The notes under the pieces: model-generated
What the model was told of the DNA's origin: nothing
Databases searched by the model: none
What the model saw: the letters and a program-made list of their open reading frames with translations, nothing else
Shown: in pieces, positions 1 to 11,232 of the stretch
How the letters are laid out: every line of letters starts with the position of its first letter
How positions within the stretch are numbered: the stretch's first letter is position 1
Translations under genes and position numbers: made by a program
Assembly (NCBI GenBank): GCA_020744225.1
Contig: JAGMWG010000010.1
Coordinates: forward strand, 992,001-1,056,000
Direction: 5' to 3'
From: Paraphoma chrysanthemicola
Taxonomy: Eukaryota; Ascomycota; Dothideomycetes; Pleosporales; Phaeosphaeriaceae
Length of the DNA stretch: 64,000 bases

Positions 1-22
1 CGAACAGTTGTTGCCTGCAGTC

Positions 23-1781
23 ATGGATAGAGACCGTGAAAGGGACAGGGATCGAGATCGAAGGTTTGTCAAGCCAAACATGTCTCAGAGGCAGCCGAAG
101 CAAATACTGCTTTTCTGGCGATGCACCAGCGACAGGCAGGAGCTAACGAGCTCCACAGGGACGACAGATACTCCAACACTTACCGTCCGCGCTCTCCTCG
201 ACCTCGTTCTCCTCGCGGCGACAGCTATCGCGCTGGCCGCTCTCCACCTCCTCGACGTGCCTCGCCTCCCCGTCGCGGCTTAGCTTCCGCAGACACATAC
301 ACGCCAGGTGGACGATCGTCTCGTCCACGCAGCCGCTCGCCCGCTTTCAGGAGACGGTCGCGCAGCCCGCGCCGCGACGACAACTGGCGAGCACGGCCAC
401 GATCACCGCCGCCCCGTCGAGGTTATTCGCCTAGGAGGGACGACTTCAGAAGTGACCGAGCGCGGTCTCCACGACGCGATGCATATGATTCGTACACCCG
501 ATCGCCTCGGCCGCGCGAACGGTCTCCGCCGCCGAGGGAGCGCGATGTCTCGCCAGCTAGAAGCAGAGGAGTGCGCTCGCCTGTACGCGCAAGTCGGTAC
601 GATGAACCGCGGTCGCGGGTCAACAGGTATGCTATATCGCCATTCCTCTGGACTAGGTGCTAACGTGACCAAGTCCGCCCCGTCGCTACTCGCCTGCGCG
701 CGACACCCGTGACACTCGCGATTATCGCCGCCGATCACCTTCGCCGAGACGCGAGCGCCCAGAAATATTCACTGCAGATACCTGGAGGGCGCGCCGGTCT
801 CCATCGCCAGCTAAGCCTACCTACGCATCCAATGATGCATCCGGCAGGGAGTCTGCCGCAACCTCGCGCAGGTCATCTCCGCCTCCTATTCACCCCAGTC
901 GTGCTGCTCTTGTAGAAGAACGGCCCGCAAGAGAGGCTCCCAGAGAAGCCCCCAGAGAGGCCCCCTCGGCACCCAGGTCGCCTAACCGCGAGCGCGACAA
1001 CGACCGGGGTCGCGAGTTCACCCGTGAGCGTGAGCGATCACCACCCCGCCGTCGAGAGTCGCCGCCAACAGGTCCGCGTGGGGACAGGGACTTTGCTCCT
1101 CCTACGGGACCTTCGGCATCCTACCGAAATGGCGACAGTAACTTCTCCCGCGCACCGCCGACAGGACCGTCTAGCCGCAGCTATCCTTCGCCCGCCATTT
1201 CTCCTCCCGCCGGACCATCAGGTGCCACACCACAACCACCAGCATTCCCTCGCGGAAGCAACCCAGTCCTTGCGGCGCCTACTAGGCCTCGAGGCGGAGG
1301 TCGCGGTGGCTTTCCGTACGACTCTGCTCGCGACTTTTCGGGCCCGGCACCACGTCGTGGTTCCTGGGGCGCAGGACCTCGGGGCGGCGGATTCTATGGT
1401 GCGGGTGCTCCATCTGGACCTCGTGGATCCGGCAGCGGCCCAGCTCCGTTCACACCCTCATTCCGTGGCTCCAGCAATTCTACCGCGACGACCTATCCTC
1501 GCACCATGCGCTTTCGCGACCATCTCGCCGACTTGCCGAAGGAGATTCCAGGAGGTCAGAAAGCTCCCGACCCGTACGACAAGAGTAAGCTGCTCAAGTT
1601 AGAAGAGGAAGCGCGGAGGCTCAGGGAATTGATCGACAAGAAAGAGGACGAGAAGCGCCACAAGTTGCGCGAATGGGATGGTCTTGAGAGGGACGCAAAG
1701 GCGGCTCAGATCAGGGTTGAGCTTGCAGAGTCTTCATTGCGAGACTTGGAAGGCGAGGGCGATGTGTCGAGTGCTTTCTAG
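23..1781 (+). CDS. RS/RGG-rich putative RNA-binding protein
   Basis: Three exons (23-63, 159-626, 674-1781) joined by introns 64-158 and 627-673 keep one frame and give about 538 residues. Both introns have a CTAAC branch site close to the acceptor. The protein opens with an Arg-Asp run, continues with dense RSP/SPRR/PPRR repeats to about residue 250, then Pro/Gly-rich and RGG-like segments (GGGRGG, PRGGG). It ends in a charged helical, probably coiled-coil, tail (about residues 455-535, ending VSSAF). I see no RRM or PWI domain. Such composition is typical of splicing-associated SR-like proteins, so a nuclear role in mRNA processing is inferred, not shown. The ATG at 23 is the first in frame, but the frame is open to the window edge, so the true start could lie further upstream. 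Confidence 0.75.
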
Positions 1782-2282
1782 TAAGAAGCAGGCACCGTCA
1801 CGGCGCGATCTTGGAACGCAGTTGACACGTTGCAAAGCCGAATACTGCAACACATCCTTTTTGTGTACATCATGATTGGAATTCCTTCAAGATTTGCGCA
1901 GCATTTGCATGTAAGATTGGATTACAATGGCGGCATTGGAAACCGGCGTTTGTGGAGAGCGATTAGGACGGCATGGCATACAGCATTTTGGCAGCAATTG
2001 ATTGTACGATGACATCTACATGCTCATATTGCAGAGTGAATTCTCGGCAAGCTAACGACTCCACGAATATGGCAATAGCAAGCAGGAGTGAGTTTATGCT
2101 GGTCCCTCACCATGAATTTTGGACGAAGCTACTGCTGCGGACTACCGATTGGCCCATCATCCACGTTCCCCGGCTCATCTTTCCCCACCTTACGAAGTAG
2201 CTTTGACTCGCCGAAACTTTTCGAGTGCACACCTTCCCGACCGCGCCACAACCCCAGATATTACTTTATTGTGGTCGCAAGC
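1782..2282. other. intergenic, 3' UTR of RS gene and leader of RPC2
   Basis: No coding signal that I trust. The last 100 bases are pyrimidine-rich and look like a fungal 5' leader feeding the ATG at 2283. Confidence 0.5.
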
Positions 2283-5200
2283 ATGGCGGGCAAAAAGGCA
2301 AGAGCAATTTTCCACTTGGCAATACGGGCTAACGTTTGAGAAGGAGGGCGTGAAGCCAAAACCCAAAGCGCCTCCCCGCGCAGCGAAGGCGAAAGTACCC
2401 GCAGATGCGCCTGCAGCCGTACAAAAGTTGGACGATGAGCCTGTGCCTATGGAGGTAGATGGCGGTGCTGTAAAACCCTCCAGTGCAGCGCCAGAAGACG
2501 GACTAGACCTCAACCCGCAAGCTTCGACATCAGCCGAACAGTCGCGCAAACGAAAAGCGCCTCTTACCCACGCCAAAGACGAGTTTGCTGCCCTTCTCGA
2601 GCCTTTTTACTACGGCAAACATCTTACTGACCCGATCAACACCGCGCGCGACAAGTGGAATCTGCTACCTGCGTTTCTGAAGACGAAGGGTTTGGTCAAG
2701 CAGCATGTGGATTCATATAACCACTTTGTGGACGTGGAGCTCAAGAAGATCATCAAGGCGAACCGATTCGTACGCAGCGACTTTGACCCCAAGTTCCTCC
2801 TCGAGTACGCCGACATTCGTGTCTTGTCGCCCAATCGACAGGAGGAGGATGACCTCGATCACCACCGCAGCACCATCACGCCCAACGAATGCCGGTTACG
2901 AGACATGACATACGCGGCACCGATTGTGGTGGACATTGTATACACACGAGGCAATGCGAAAGTCAAGCGGACAGGCATCAAAATTGGAAGGATGCCGGTT
3001 ATGCTGAAGAGCAACAAGTGTGTCCTGGCTGGCAAGAACGATCGCGAGATGTCGGTCATGGACGAGTGCCCGCTTGATCCGGGAGGTTATTTTATCACAA
3101 GAGGACAAGAGAAGGTCATTCTGGTGCAAGAGCAGCTGAACAAGAATCGAGTTATTGTGGAGAGCGCGAAGGGCATCATGCAGGCTAGTGTTACTAGTTC
3201 GACTCACGAGCGGAGAACGAAGACATATGTAATCCAGAAGAAGGGCCTCATGTTCCTGCGACACAACACATTATCGGAGGAAGTGCCGATTGTTTTCGTA
3301 CTCAAGGCGCTGGGAGTGCACTCGGACAAGGAGATTTTGCTCATGGTAGCGGGTGATGATAGCGCGTATCAAGATAGCTTTGCCATCAACTTCGAGGCAT
3401 GTGCAAGAGAAGGGATACACACACAAGAAAAGGCGCTGGAGTACATTGGCCATCGTGTGCGGTTGGTCAAGAAGCCGCTTGGAACCTCGCGGATGCGGAA
3501 CTACCACCTCGAAGCCATCGAGTGCTTGGCGAACGTCGTCCTCCCTCACGTCCCAGTCGACGGCACAAACTACAGGCCAAAAGCTCTGTATGTCGCTCTC
3601 ATGGCACGACGAGTCCTGATGGCGATGCAAGACCCAAAGCTTGTAGACGATCGCGATTATGTCGGAAATAAGCGCCTTGAGTTGTCCGGCCAAATGCTGT
3701 CGCTACTTTTCGAGGACCACTTCAAGCGATTCAACCACGACTTCAAGCTTAGCATTGATAAAGTCCTGAAGAAGCAAAATCGAGCACAAGAGTTTGACGC
3801 CTTCTCGCACTTCAGCGTACACAAGAACCACATCACCATGGGCATCGAGCGCGCCATTGCGACGGGCAACTGGAGCTTGAAGCGTTTCAAGATGGACCGA
3901 GCGGGTGTGACGCACGTGCTGAGCAGACTCAGCTACATTGCTGCGCTCGGTATGATGACGCGAATCAGCTCACAATTCGAGAAGACGAGAAAGGTCTCGG
4001 GTCCGCGTGCGCTACAGCCATCACAATTTGGTATGTTGTGTACATCGGACACGCCTGAAGGCGAGGCCTGTGGTCTCGTCAAGAATCTGGCTTTGATGAC
4101 ACATATCACCACTGAGGACGATGAGGAACCGGTTCGAAAAATAATATACCTGCTTGGGGCTGAGGACATATGCTCGCAGACTGGAGAGGAGATACACGCT
4201 GAAGGTGTGTACAGTGTCTGTTTGAACGGTACTCCCATTGCCGTGACAGATACACCGAAGCGTTTCTTGAACAGCTTCAGAAAACTACGGCGCATGGGCC
4301 GGATTTCTGAGTTTACCAGCATCCACATCAATCACGACTTCTGCGAGGTACACGTTGCAACAGACGAAGGCCGCATTTGTCGGCCAATGATTGTAGTAGA
4401 GAACGAGCGATCGAAGGTCACAGCCCGATATCTCAAGGCTCTGCGTAAAGGCACATGGGAATTTGAGGACTTTCTCACACGCGGCCTTGTGGAATATCTG
4501 GATACTAACGAAGAGAATGACACCAACATTGCTCTCACCGAAAAAGACATCAACCAACACACGACGCATCTCGAAATCGAGCCGTTCACCATCCTAGGGG
4601 CTGTCGCTGGGCTGATCCCATACCCACATCACAACCAGTCGCCTCGTAACACGTACCAATGCGCTATGGGTAAGCAAGCTATTGGCGCGATTGCCTACAA
4701 CCAGTTCAGTCGTATCGACACCATCCTTTATCTTATGGTCTATCCGCAACAGCCCATGGTGAAGACCCGCACAATCGAGCTTACGAAGTATGACAAACTA
4801 CCTGCGGGTCAGAATGCTACGGTTGCAGTCATGTCATACTCCGGATACGATATTGAGGATGCTCTCATTCTCAACAAGGCGTCCTGTGATCGTGGTTTCG
4901 GACGATGTCAAGTTATGAAGAAGGTATCGCATGCACTGAAGACATATGCAAACGGTACTTCCGACCGCATCAACGCCGGCGCCCTCAAGGTTGAGGATCC
5001 AACACACCAAGCCATTGGCCAAGATGGTATTGCCCAAGTTGGTGCACGCGTCAACCAGAGCGACGCCTTCCTCCTAAAGAGCATACCCCAAGATACCGCA
5101 GGTCCACCCTCCAACGTCTACAAAGATAAGCACGAAAAGTACAAGCTACCCGACTGTGCCTACGTCGACAAAATTTGCATCACCGAAAACGAAGCTGGCA

Positions 5201-6053
5201 CAACCCTCATCAAGATGCTCACACGACAAACCCGCCGTCCCGAACTCGGGGACAAATTCTCCTCTCGCCACGGTCAAAAGGGCACAACAGGTCTCATTGT
5301 CAATCAAGAAGACATGCCCTTCAACGACGACGGCATCTCGCCCGACATCATCATGAACCCTCACGGTTTCCCCTCGCGCATGACAGTCGGCAAAATGATG
5401 GAACTCCTCTCCGGCAAAGCCGGTGTCCTCAACGGAACACTCGAATACGGCACTGCCTTTGGCGGTTCCAAAGTCGAAGACATGGGCGACATCCTTGTCC
5501 AAAAGGGCTTCTCCTACACTGGCAAAGATTACCTCACGTCGGGTATTACGGGCGAAGCACACCAGTTTTACACCTTCTTCGGCCCCATATATTACCAAAA
5601 ACTCAAACACATGGTCCAGGATAAAATGCACGCACGAGCACGCGGCCCACGCGCCATTCTGACAAGGCAGCCAACCGAGGGTCGCGCGCGCGATGGTGGT
5701 CTCAGATTGGGCGAGATGGAGCGTGATTGCTTGATTGCGTATGGTGCGAGTCAGTTGTTGCTCGAGCGGTTGATGATTAGTTCGGATGCGCATAATGTCG
5801 ATGTGTGTGAGAAGTGTAAGTCCTCTCTCCCCCTCCGCTGTCATTGCTCTCGAGAGAAATTTGGTTCTGTTGCTGACGATCTTGAATAGGTGGTCAGATG
5901 GGATACTCGGGCTATTGCAAGCTATGCGAGTCTGAAAAGGCGGTGCGTCGGATTACGATGCCGTATGCAGCGAAATTGCTGATTCAGGAGCTGGGGAGTA
6001 TGAATGTCAAGGTTACGATTGGGTTGGAGGATGAGTTCCCGAGAGAGTCGTAG
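2283..6053 (+). CDS. RPC2: RNA polymerase III second-largest subunit (RPC2/Ret1)
   Basis: Catalytic beta-like subunit of nuclear RNA polymerase III, which transcribes tRNA, 5S rRNA and U6. Long stretches match the family throughout: KGLVKQH, NECRLRDMTYAAPI, ECPLDPGGYFI, STGNW-like ATGNWSLKRFKM, RALQPSQFGMLC, TPEGEACGLVKNLALM, GYDIEDALILNK, LGDKFSSRHGQKG, DIIMNPHGFPSRMT, RARGPRAILTRQPTEGR. The 3' intron 5816-5889 splits the codon of the second Cys of the C-terminal zinc ribbon (VDVCEKC...GYCKLC). Without splicing the protein would end in a wrong tail. The body frame has no ATG before 2449. I propose exon 1 = 2283-2297 (MAGKK) joined by a 43-nt GC-AG intron (2298-2340, branch CTAAC) to KEGVKPK, giving 1217 residues. 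The alternative is a simple start at 2449 (1176 residues). The gene converges on the F-box-like gene, with only about 30 bases between the stops. Confidence 0.96.
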
Positions 6054-6083
6054 GGCTTGTTGTGAAGTTGGAAAACACGTGCA

Positions 6084-6733
6084 TCACATGGCGCTGGGTC
6101 CGGATTGCATAGCGCGGCGTATGTGGGTGGTAGGCTTAATTTCGTTACACTCTTGCATGGCACACTGGCGCCAGCGGGTATCTTTGAATCTATTCCATAA
6201 TCTCATGACCTTGCGTTCCTCATCGTGGGACATCTCCCTACCTTTAGTTGCCAAAAGATTCTCGTACCAGATCATAATACTATTGCTCATTTCCTCCTCG
6301 ACCGCCGACTCCATAGTCTCAACCTCTCCAACAATTCCCTGCTCGGCCGCTCTGACAGCTGCCAGAACCAAGGCCCCAGCGCAAAGATCATAGCAATGCT
6401 GCTGGCCGGTTCGAAATGTCTGGCAATTTGGAGCCACAGCTCTGTTGGCATCCTAGCCACTGCTGGCTGATGGCTGGATCTCACAGCCGGTATGTGGACT
6501 TGGGTTATTATGCGAGCAAGAATGTCGGGTGTTAATTCGGGGGCCAGTCTGTGGCGGAGGAGGGTGGGGTAGATGACAAGAGCAAGATTCATAAAATGCT
6601 CGAGGCCGACGTAGTTGTATATCATAAGTATTAGCTCGGCGGGTAGGTCGTCAAAGAGTGAGCTACGTGGTGGCAGTGAGGAAGGGGGTGAAGGTGGCCG
6701 CGGTGGTCCTACGTCCGACATGTTGAAAGTCAA
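6084..6733 (-). CDS. small F-box-like protein, C-terminus unresolved
   Basis: The frame from ATG 6733 (or 6721, MSDVG) encodes a Pro-rich start and an F-box-like helix set (LFDDLPAELILMIYNYVG), then a second similar segment (ARMPTELWLQIARHFEP). It stops at 6287 (148 residues). A second minus frame, 6084-6437, overlaps it and also reads like protein (SIMIWYENLLATKG, KVMRLWNRFKDTRWRQC). The two could be joined by an intron with a weak donor (GTTGGA...AATAG), or the locus may carry a frameshift. F-box proteins bind Skp1 in SCF ubiquitin ligases; that role is an inference from the N-terminal motif only. The start lies about 45 bases downstream of the stop of the membrane-protein gene on the same strand, unusually tight for a fungus. 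Confidence 0.5.
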
Positions 6734-6775
6734 AGCCCTTCTCAGTATATATGGTTTTGCAAGGCGTGAACCAGC

Positions 6776-7617
6776 TCAGTCGGTGTGTGGCTTCGATGGA
6801 GGGTCTGCTACAATAGAGAGAAGCCAGCGATAGATGTATCCGGAGAGGAACCAACCTCCCACGGCGACGATTGTGAAGTATATCGCAAACGGACCTAGTG
6901 ATTGGGGCAGGATGTTCAGAAGGAATGGATCGAGAACTGGCCGTGGTTAGCATAGAGCTTGCCCAAGTATGCGCTGCTGCCATGACGTACTGATATCCAC
7001 GTCTACAAGCTCAGGATGTTCCATCAACGTGCGGTTCGCCGAGTAGTAGGACGCTGCCGCCTGGATGCGCAGGAACAGGATGGACTGAGCGGCCGGTGCG
7101 GAAGCAGTATCGTGGGCGCCCAGGAACTCGACGTCCGTCTCTTGGATCTGTTCACTATATTTTGCGAGTGATGATATAAGCTCCGGGGTGTCGAAGACGT
7201 CGCTGATCCAATAGGTGTCTAGCCAGAAATCCGTGGGTTGCTGGAGTACATCAGCAAGTATTCACACAATCACGAGGCAGCTACCGGCCACGCGAGATGC
7301 CCCAACAGGAAGCGGTGCCTACTCACAGTTGCAGGCCAGCAGACGCGGACCTCGTACCTTCGCCCCTCCTCCAGGCCCTGCAGCAAGTACCACGATTCAA
7401 GGCCGCGGGGCTCCGACTTGGAGGGAAAGCGCACTGGAAGCTTGGTGGGCAACACAGTATGTAACGGCGATAGAACGTGCAGACGGAGGTCGTCTAAGCT
7501 GGGGCGGACATTGGGCAGAACGACAGGGCTGGGGCCGAGGAAGATGGTCTTCTCGACGTTGGCATTCACCGTCCAGACTTGTGTGACAATGCAGAGCAGC
7601 CCGGCCAGGACGCGCAT
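6776..7617 (-). CDS. small single-pass secretory-pathway membrane protein (possibly Pga1-like)
   Basis: Exons 7327-7617, 6991-7240 and 6776-6936 (introns 7241-7326 and 6937-6990, GTGAGT and GTACGT donors) give an intact 233-residue protein. Residues 1-20 (MRVLAGLLCIVTQVWTVNA) form a signal peptide or N-terminal anchor. The middle is beta-rich with the segment RYEVRVCWPATQPTDFWLD, and there is one membrane segment near the C-terminus (about 197-220) followed by a short cytosolic tail. This topology and size resemble Pga1, the non-catalytic subunit of GPI mannosyltransferase 2 in the ER, but I cannot confirm that from sequence memory, so the function is tentative. It is transcribed divergently from alpha-tubulin across 345 bases. 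Confidence 0.7.
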
Positions 7618-7962
7618 GTTTGGCGTGTGGCAGAGTGGGCTGGAGAGTGTTCGGGTGAAAGCAGCGTCATTCTCACGTGGGCCAGCACCGTCCCATTGGG
7701 CAATTGGGGCGTTTGCTTGCTGCGCGGTGGTGGTTTGGTGTTCCGGAGCGTGGTGGAGTCGCAGGCAGCTGCATTCGAGCATTCGACATTGGCACGGACC
7801 TCGCGCTTGCCTTAGCGCCAAAGTTCGTCAAAACATGTCCCCGCGACTGCAGCCAAAGTCAACATCCGCTCCACCACCACCCGCAGCTCGCCCACCCACT
7901 GCGACCCGCACCCCAAACTCGCATTCAGATAGTCCAATTTCTACTCTCCGCCACCCGCAGCC
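7618..7962. promoter_or_regulatory. divergent promoter, membrane-protein gene / alpha-tubulin
   Basis: A 345-bp spacer between two head-to-head genes. The tubulin side ends in a C-rich leader (7860-7960) typical of highly expressed fungal genes. I recognise no specific operator. Confidence 0.55.
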
Positions 7963-9677
7963 ATGAGAGAAGTCATCTCCCTCAACGGTAAGTCGCCCCG
8001 TGCCGAGGTGCCCTGACCGCCTTTGGTGGGCCATCCCTGTGCTATTTGTTGATACTGACTTTGTACGCGTCTAGTCGGCCAGGCCGGTTGCCAGATCGCC
8101 AACTCGTGCTGGGAGGTAAGTCTACGAGAAAAACACGCTTTGTACGCCTCTGAAGCGTCCATGGGGCGAATAGGAGCGGACATAGCGGGTGCCTGACCGC
8201 CTGTGCGCGAATTCGCTAACACCACCACAGCTCTACTGCCTCGAGCACGGCATCCAGCCCGACGGCTACCTCACCGAGGAGCGCAAGGCAAAGGACGACG
8301 ACCATGGTTTCAGCACCTTCTTCTCCGAGACCGGTACGTCTGGATGCTGCCACGATGCACTCTCCACTCCGCACACCGCTAATACCTCGCAGGCCAGGGC
8401 AAGTACGTTCCGCGCACCATCTACGCCGATCTTGAGCCCAATGTCGTCGACGAGGTCCGCACCGGCCCCTACCGATCCCTCTTCCACCCCGAGCACATGA
8501 TCACCGGCAAGGAGGATGCCTCGAACAACTACGCCCGTGGTCACTACACCGTCGGCAAGGAGCTCATTGACCAGGTCCTCGACAAGGTCCGCCGCGTTGC
8601 CGACAACTGCTCGGGTCTGCAAGGTTTCCTCGTTTTCCACTCCTTTGGTGGTGGTACTGGTTCCGGCTTTGGCGCCCTGTTGATGGAGCGCCTGTCCGTC
8701 GACTATGGCAAGAAGTGCAAGCTCGAGTTCTGCGTCTACCCGGCGCCGCAGGTTGCCACCTCGGTCGTCGAGCCATACAACTCAATCCTCACCACCCACA
8801 CCACTCTTGAGCACTCGGACTGCTCCTTCATGGTCGACAACGAGGCCATCTACGATATCTGCCGAAGGAACCTCGGCATTGAGCGTCCCAACTACGAGAA
8901 CCTCAACCGCCTCATCGCACAGGGTATGTTCTTTCTCTCTCGAAGAAATGTATCTCGCTGACCAGTGTAGTCGTGTCCTCCATTACTGCCTCGCTCCGAT
9001 TTGACGGCTCCCTGAACGTCGATCTCAACGAGTTCCAGACCAACTTGGTCCCCTATCCCCGTATCCACTTCCCTCTCGTCGCTTATGCACCTGTCGTCTC
9101 CGCCGCCAAGGCTGCCCACGAGGCCAATTCGGTCATGGAGATCACCAACGCCTGCTTCGAGCCCAACAACCAGATGGTCAAGTGCGATCCTCGCAACGGA
9201 AAGTACATGGCTACCTGCCTGCTGTACCGTGGCGACGTTGTCCCCAAGGACACCCACGCCGCCATTGCCCACCTCAAGACGAAGCGCACAGTGCAATTCG
9301 TCGACTGGTGCCCGACTGGCTTCAAGATTGGTATCTGCTACCAGCCACCCCAGAACGTCCCCAATGGCGACCTCGCATCTGTCAACCGCGCCGTGTGCAT
9401 GCTGTCCAACACCACCGCCATCAGCGAGGCTTGGTCTGCACTCTCGCACAAGTTCGATCTCATGTACTCCAAGCGTGCCTTTGTTCATTGGTATGTTGGT
9501 GAGGGCATGGAGGAAGGTGAATTCTCCGAAGCACGCGAAGATCTCGCTGCGCTCGAAAGAGATTACGAAGTGAGTCCCGCCGTATCTATCGAGCTAATTA
9601 GCACTTACTAACATTCTTACTAGGAGGTCGCCGCCGATAGCCTTGGTGATGAAGAAGGTGTTGAGGCTGAGTACTAA
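7963..9677 (+). CDS. alpha-tubulin
   Basis: Subunit of the alpha/beta-tubulin dimer that forms microtubules. Six exons (7963-7987, 8075-8115, 8231-8333, 8393-8923, 8971-9569, 9624-9677) give 450 residues, the normal family length. It starts MREVISLN, has the tubulin signature GGGTGSGFG (about residue 142), the alpha-type sequence QPDGYLTEERKAKDDD near the N-terminus, HKFDLMYSKRAFVHWYVGEGMEEGEFSEAREDLAALE-type helix H12 sequence, and a short acidic tail ending in a terminal Tyr (EAEY). The first exons are tiny and crowded with introns at the 5' end, as is common in fungal tubulin genes. All donors are GTAAGT/GTACGT/GTATGT/GTGAGT. Its 3' end is followed by a repeat-bearing spacer and a GIY-YIG-type gene on the same strand. 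Confidence 0.97.
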
Positions 9678-9830
9678 GTTGGTGCTCACACTCTCAACTA
9701 CCAAGTAAGTTAGGAGTAATGGGGAGGGATGGCGAGCATTTGTAGTTATTGAATTCAATGATCTGCGTTTCTTTCAATTGATGTTCTTAACTAAGTGTGA
9801 ACAGGTCGCCAATGGCGATTCCGTGGCCGC

Positions 9831-9923
9831 CTTCCTTGGGAAGGTGTGCACCTTCCTCCAGTGCGCCTTCCTTTGGTGACCAGGTCGACATGACATCTTC
9901 CTTGGGAAGGTGTGCACCTTCCT
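9831..9923. repeat. two perfect 27-bp direct repeats with palindromic core
   Basis: Copies at 9831-9857 and 9897-9923 are identical and start 66 bp apart. Each contains the hairpin-capable core GGAAGGTG-TG-CACCTTCC. A degenerate half copy lies between them (around 9863-9875). They sit in the 325-bp spacer between the alpha-tubulin stop (9677) and the first ATG of the GIY-YIG gene (10003). Confidence 0.9.
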
Positions 9924-10002
9924 TGATCCTGTCAACAAGCTCACCTTTTCTTTTCGACTGCTCTCCTCAGCTGCACCACTTTCGCAATTCCTGGTCGGAG
10001 CT

Positions 10003-11232
10003 ATGGATTCGCTCTTCCTCTTCTTCGCTGTGCTCATCTTCCGCTCTCTGGTTGTGGATTCGCAGACACCTTCCTTCCGTATCCGGCTCTTCTCTGATCT
10101 TCGCTATGTAGTTGCAACCCTTCATCTTCTCGGTTGTGTTTTCGATGCTTCGCTTCTGCCAATTCTCTGCTCAGGTTCTCCTCCTTCAATTCTGGATATC
10201 CAAACAATTTTGGGACTTCGTCAGCCTGATAAATCCTGGCGCGACAAATGGGGAGTCTACATCGTGGTCCTCGAAAAACCTGGATGCAGGCCAATACTCT
10301 ATGTTGGCTCTTCGGTGAATTCCCAGGACGGCCTCCATGGGAGATTCGCTGACTACTTGTGAGTTCCCTTCGAAGCATCTGAGTCTGACCTGCCCATTCT
10401 GACTAGTGTCCTCAGCTCTGCAACCTTCAGAAATGTACCAAGATATGTGCGCCGCGCCATACAAAATGGGTACAAAGTGACATACCTCGCGGTTCCATTC
10501 TACTTTGTTCGGCCTAGCAACCCGGTGCTTCTCGGGTTTGCTCAGACTCTCACGCTTTGTGTTGAACATGCTCTCACATTTCGACTCTGGACCATGGTGG
10601 GCAGCTGGAATAATTGTCAAAGTCTTGCACTCTGGAAAAAGGATGCCCAGGAGTATGATGGTGCAAACTCCCACAGCTGCACCTTCGAAAGAAGGAGCCT
10701 GGAAGACATAAAACCTGAGGATATTGCTCAGCTTCTACAAGAGAGGGCTGAGAGGAACAAGAAGAAACATGACATTTGGAAAGCAACCCACCAAGAGGAA
10801 ATCAGGGCTTCCAAGAAAGCATATCAGGAAGAACATAAGGAGGAAAGGAAGACACAGAAGCGGGACTGGAACGAAGCGAACAGGGACCACGTCAACGAGT
10901 ACAACCGTGAAGTGGCCAAGAAGAACAAAGAATCCGGAAAGTTCATCTGCTCAGGCTGCCAGAAGCCCTTTGGCAAACAGAGGGAATTGGAAAGGCACCA
11001 GGATTCAGAAGTTGCATGCAAGCCCAAGCGCGATGCTGCTAGGACCGCGAGACTAACGTGCGGTGGTTGCAACAAAGAGTTCTCCCAGATGGCGAATCTG
11101 GAAAGGCATCTCGCAGACGGTTCTTGCCGGACTGATGAAGAGAATTCTTGCCCTACATGTGGCAGGGTCATTAAGAGCAAGGGCAATATGCGGAGACACC
11201 GGGCTACACACGGTGATGTGGAGGCTGAGTAG
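10003..11232 (+). CDS. GIY-YIG nuclease-like domain fused to C2H2-type zinc fingers
   Basis: Exons 10003-10358 and 10416-11232 (57-nt intron, GTGAGT donor) give 390 residues. Residues 84-86 (GVY) and 100-102 (YVG) form the GIY-YIG pair. Arg114 (GRF), Glu169 (CVEHALTF) and a following Asn pair (WNN) fit the usual catalytic Arg/Glu/Asn order, so the fold may be active. A basic, Glu-rich helical linker (about 215-290) follows, then three zinc fingers: C297-C300...H313...C320, C334-C337...H350...C356 and C364-C367...H380-H384. The N-terminus is hydrophobic (FLFFAVLIF), and the frame is open upstream to about 9910 without an ATG, so the start is not certain. GIY-YIG domains cut DNA in homing enzymes, repair and restriction. 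The combination with fingers suggests a DNA-directed nuclease, but the target and role are unknown. Confidence 0.8.

Noticed and set aside
1024..1602. Plus-strand 192-codon frame in the RS gene
   Set aside because: Alternative frame of a low-complexity exon; the RS/RGG frame splices cleanly and is preferred.
5146..5844. Minus-strand open frame of 232 codons
   Set aside because: Antisense of the conserved RPC2 C-terminal region.
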